Of a DNA stretch of 64,000 bases, positions 63,126-64,000 are shown in pieces. Origin of the DNA: Candidatus Scalindua sp. (GTDB lineage Bacteria > Planctomycetota > Brocadiia > Brocadiales > Scalinduaceae). The DNA lies in the NCBI GenBank assembly GCA_021777035.1, contig JAIQZR010000010.1, positions 62,001 through 126,000 on the forward strand, written 5' to 3'. How positions within the stretch are numbered: the first letter of the stretch is position 1; each line of letters starts with the position of its first letter. The notes below the pieces were generated by a model. It did no database searches and was not told the origin of the DNA. It worked only from the letters and a program-made list of their open reading frames with translations. The position numbers and the translations under genes are program-made.

Positions 63126-64000
63126 TCATTGCTTTTTAAAGAACAAGTAGGTTTTTCTCATTAATCTATTATACACAGGGCGCAAAATGTTTTTCAAAAA
63201 TGCCTTGTTACTGTAACTGAGCATACAAGTATATTCAAATTTATATGGGATATTTATATGTTTAAAATCAGATTTTGTAACCATATTAATAAGATTTTTA
63301 TAGTTAAAACAATTAATATGTATAAGTGGTGTTATTGGCAATAGAAAGCTATTAGAGCTTCTTTTCGCACCCCAATCCATAAATTTTAATCTTTTCTTTA
63401 TCCCTCTACCATCGGGCACACTAATTTTGAGTATGCCCCCTGTTTTCAAAGAATTTTTCAATAAAGTGAGAGTTTCTTTTGGATTTGGTAGATGTTCAAA
63501 AACTTGTTCGGAGTTAATAAAATCAAATTTGTAATTACGCAATTCATTAAGATTAATAACATTGATACCAAGTGATTTTACTAAGTCCACTCTTTTGTCT
63601 GACAAATCGGTACCATACGCATTACACCCAAATGCTTTTGCCATTAATACCCATTTGCCATATCCCATTCCAAAATCAAGAACATTAATATCACTGGGTC
63701 GTTTTTTGAGATATAGAATTACTTTCATTATTTCTTGAGCATAAAAGGTTGATGTATTAAGCTCAAAAATATTTTTATTTATCATAATTTCATTGGATTC
63801 CATCTCGTTATCAAATAAGTTTAGCCATTCATCATATAGCTTTGTCATAAAAAAATCATTTAATATGTATTTCTGAAATATTAAATTACATTCTTTGCAT
63901 TCTTGCAAACTGTACCTAGCATCTTTGAAATTATCCAATATGTTTTTATTACTGAATTTTCTATCGAGAAATTTATAAATAGGTTTTTCTAGAAAAGGTG
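63126..64000 (-). CDS. SAM-dependent methyltransferase, partial at window edge
   Basis: Class I methyltransferase: INVLDFGMGYGKWVLMAKAFG is motif I for SAM, followed by NAYGTDLSDKRVD, FINSEQVFEHLPNP and LKISVPDG. Upstream a YSLQECKECNLIFQKYI stretch resembles the second half of the zinc-knuckle region that begins this subfamily. The frame stays open through the TTG at 63938 to the window end at 64000 (PFLEKPIYKFLDRK before it), so the start, and probably the first CxxC, lie outside. It is probably a sugar or glycan methyltransferase from its place in the locus. Confidence 0.82.
   Translation of the reverse strand, partial: PFLEKPIYKFLDRKFSNKNILDNFKDARYSLQECKECNLIFQKYILNDFFMTKLYDEWLNLFDNEMESNEIMINKNIFELNTSTFYAQEIMKVILYLKKRPSDINVLDFGMGYGKWVLMAKAFGCNAYGTDLSDKRVDLVKSLGINVINLNELRNYKFDFINSEQVFEHLPNPKETLTLLKNSLKTGGILKISVPDGRGIKKRLKFMDWGAKRSSNSFLLPITPLIHINCFNYKNLINMVTKSDFKHINIPYKFEYTCMLSYSNKAFLKNILRPVYNRLMRKTYLFFKKQ

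Noticed and set aside
1-64000. CRISPR arrays, tRNA or rRNA genes
   Set aside because: No regularly spaced direct repeats, tRNA cloverleaf signatures or rRNA sequence were seen by eye. A tRNAscan or Rfam run could still find something small.

Overview
The window is AT-rich chromosomal DNA from what looks like an anammox planctomycete, most like 'Candidatus Scalindua' or another member of the Brocadiales. This assignment is inference. It rests on the very large, zinc-ribbon-bearing signal peptidase I, a relic of the hopanoid gene hpnH, two adjacent formate/nitrite-type channels, paired P-II regulators, a UbiA-family prenyltransferase of the menaquinone type, anaerobic corrinoid genes and a broad peroxide/O2 defence set. 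No hydrazine or hydroxylamine gene lies in the window, so the lineage is not proved.

Layout. 1-10.6 kb is a forward housekeeping block: hpnH relic, ruvC, argB-argD-argF, a palindromic MITE-like element, rph-rdgB-cytochrome c (translationally coupled), lepA, lepB and an LptB-like ATPase. 10.7-20.2 kb holds a reverse prenyltransferase gene, then rny-mnmG forward (rny apparently starts at a rare ATT codon), then rho, coaE, a stand-alone PolA-type 5' nuclease and gcvT in reverse. 20.4-28.4 kb has a coiled-coil membrane protein, two tandem P-II genes, a hemerythrin-like protein, the transhydrogenase operon pntAA-pntAB-pntB, and the corrinoid operon cbiG-cobJ-cobK behind a good sigma-70-like promoter. 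28.7-36.9 kb contains histidine ammonia-lyase, a pyruvate/indolepyruvate decarboxylase, several secreted proteins of unknown function, a vWA-protein relic and a lysyl-endopeptidase-like lipoprotein. 37-41 kb has an internally deleted IS630 copy, an exported beta-carbonic anhydrase and two FNT channels, one with a Lys/Thr-rich tail. 41.7-47.8 kb is a stress/nitrogen group: YceI, an NtrC-type regulator with a broken histidine kinase, a rubrerythrin-like protein, glutamate dehydrogenase and two peroxiredoxins. 47.8-50.6 kb is a decayed defence island: hsdR N-terminus relic, an intact AlbA_2/HATPase protein, a DUF1016 (YhcG) nuclease relic, a HigA-like antitoxin relic and REP-like hairpins. 50.6-53.6 kb has a DUF4412-like exported protein and a ParA ATPase coupled to an unknown partner. 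53.9-64 kb is a surface-polysaccharide locus: sugar-phosphate transferase, three glycosyltransferases, radical SAM protein, O-antigen polymerase/ligase, sulfotransferase and a methyltransferase that runs off the window.

The genes connect through nitrogen metabolism (arginine synthesis, P-II, GDH, HAL, FNT channels, NtrC-like regulator) and redox/oxygen protection (transhydrogenase, hemerythrin, rubrerythrin, two peroxiredoxins). The most distinctive items are the decayed type I restriction neighbourhood with several relics not visible as intact ORFs, the ATT start of rny, the three-zinc-ribbon signal peptidase, and the exported carbonic anhydrase beside the tailed FNT channel.
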